Of a stretch of DNA of 13,165 bases, positions 12,566 through 13,165 are shown one piece after another. The position numbers and the translations under genes were made by a program. Where the stretch lies: NCBI GenBank assembly GCA_002304945.1, contig DBPQ01000005.1:2147-15311 (forward strand), written 5' to 3'. Each line of letters begins with the position of its first letter. Position 1 is the stretch's first letter. The DNA comes from Actinomycetales bacterium UBA1416 (GTDB lineage: Bacteria; Actinomycetota; Actinomycetes; Actinomycetales; Actinomycetaceae). The notes under the pieces were generated by a model, which ran no database searches, was not told where the DNA came from, and saw only the letters and a list, made by a program, of their open reading frames with translations.

Positions 12566-13084
12566 CTATGTGTACAAGTTCCCGTTCAACGCAAACGTGT
12601 GGTTCCCATTGGGAGCGAGATTGGGAGTCTGAACCTGCCAATCGGTGCTGCCGGTTCGCGCGTCGACTGTCGACTCGAACTCGACGGTAAAAGTGAAGTC
12701 TGCCATGTCTTGGTTATTGGCGGCCAGTCCAGTGATCGCGAAGGTGAGGCCTTGGGCGGTTCCTCCGGCTCCAATAGTCACGTTATTGGAGGTTGGACTC
12801 ACGATGGTGTAGGTGTTGGGAGTAACTCCGGTGAAACTGATCGAGCTGATGCTGATCTCGACAGAATTCGGATTGGTTACCGCCCAAGTGTAGGTACCAG
12901 TCGTCTGGCTCCGGGTGAAACTGAGTTGTCCCCCGTCGAGGGGTAACAAGGCGCCGGTCGCCGCGAACGCCGGCGTCGCACCCACCGCCACGACAGCCGG
13001 AACGCTCCACGCCGCGCCCTTGAGCACAGTGCGGCGTCCGAGTGGCTTGCGTTCGGTCGGTGTGGTCGTCTCGTGCTGGTCCAC
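12566..13084 (-). CDS. Tat-exported protein of unknown function
   Basis: This is a 172-residue protein with a twin-arginine signal: GRR (16-18) followed by TVLKGAA, a weak hydrophobic stretch and an AFA cleavage site near residue 41. The mature part is Thr/Ser/Asn-rich, with alternating patterns (YTWAVTNPNSVEISISSISF, VTIGAGGTAQGLTF) typical of an Ig-like or CARDB-type beta-sandwich. No catalytic motif is visible, so it is probably a surface or adhesive protein. GTG 13084 is preceded by GGGAGGG (13094-13088), and the twin-arginine signal then falls at the normal distance. GC content and third-position GC are clearly lower than in neighbouring genes, suggesting later acquisition. The minus-strand 5' flank holds a GGGGGGATCCCCCC palindrome (13109-13122). 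Confidence 0.82.
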   Translation of the reverse strand: MDQHETTTPTERKPLGRRTVLKGAAWSVPAVVAVGATPAFAATGALLPLDGGQLSFTRSQTTGTYTWAVTNPNSVEISISSISFTGVTPNTYTIVSPTSNNVTIGAGGTAQGLTFAITGLAANNQDMADFTFTVEFESTVDARTGSTDWQVQTPNLAPNGNHTFALNGNLYT

Positions 13085-13165
13085 GGACCCTCCCAGGTTG
13101 TGTCGCGTGGGGGGATCCCCCCGAAAAGTATTCAGTGTTCGCCGTATCAGTTGGCGCGTCCCCGC
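13085..13165 (-). promoter_or_regulatory. Upstream region of the Tat-exported gene with G6-AT-C6 palindrome
   Basis: GGGGGGATCCCCCC (13109-13122) is a perfect palindrome 25 bases upstream of the GTG. On the minus strand an AT-richer stretch (GAATACTTTT, 13133-13124) just before it could hold a -10 element. No clear -35 is visible before the window ends. Confidence 0.4.

Noticed and set aside
12769..12791. 8-bp inverted repeat CTCCAATA/TATTGGAG
   Set aside because: It lies inside the coding sequence of the Tat-exported protein and is probably a by-product of the encoded residues.

Overview
The window is very GC-rich. It uses G/C-ending codons, GTG starts and overlapping stop/start codons, and several genes seem to lack a leader. 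This points to a high-GC actinomycete, probably of the Micrococcales type. An F420-dependent nitroreductase-family gene, a Tat-exported protein and a PxKF-like C-terminal domain fit that. The genus cannot be named from the sequence alone. No rRNA, tRNA, CRISPR array, integrase or transposase was seen.

Layout. 1-909 has no convincing gene but holds palindromic repeats and short vestiges. 910-1273 is a RelE/HigB-type toxin reduced to about 20 codons, followed by its intact XRE antitoxin. 1397-2542 is an unrecognised 381-residue protein. 2583-3385 (minus) is a complete DUF1778/GNAT (TacAT-type) toxin-antitoxin pair. 3454-4155 holds a fragment of another GNAT gene, a repeat complex and a hairpin. 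4156-6108 is a secreted beta-propeller protein, followed by two terminator hairpins. 6561-8233 is an XRE-ImmA/IrrE gene overlapping a PIN-domain gene. 8283-8564 is a decayed, rearranged copy of the 1397-2542 gene. 8657-9447 is a MntA/HepT (MNT/HEPN) pair. 9820-10287 is an intact GNAT gene, the full-length relative of the fragment at 3454. 10248-10664 (minus) is an F420-dependent nitroreductase-family protein. 10714-11341 (minus) is a frameshifted coding region that overlaps the end of the DUF418-like membrane protein gene at 11338-12438. 12566-13084 (minus) is a Tat-exported protein of visibly lower GC.

How the parts fit. The first 9.5 kb reads as an accessory toxin-antitoxin island. It has three complete modules (TacAT, ImmA/IrrE-PIN, MntA-HepT) and one module whose toxin has been deleted. 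Two pieces of genes present elsewhere in the window show repeated local recombination. A family of hairpins with an ACGTGAG/CTCACGT outer stem and a 7-nt loop lies at 331-358, 618-660, 6328-6364 and 9579-9617. The last two bracket the two adjacent toxin-antitoxin operons. A second 48-bp hairpin repeat occurs at 9684-9731 and 10866-10913, on either side of the GNAT/nitroreductase pair. The parts most worth following up are the broken toxin, the shuffled gene copies, the hairpin families and the ImmA/IrrE-PIN operon.
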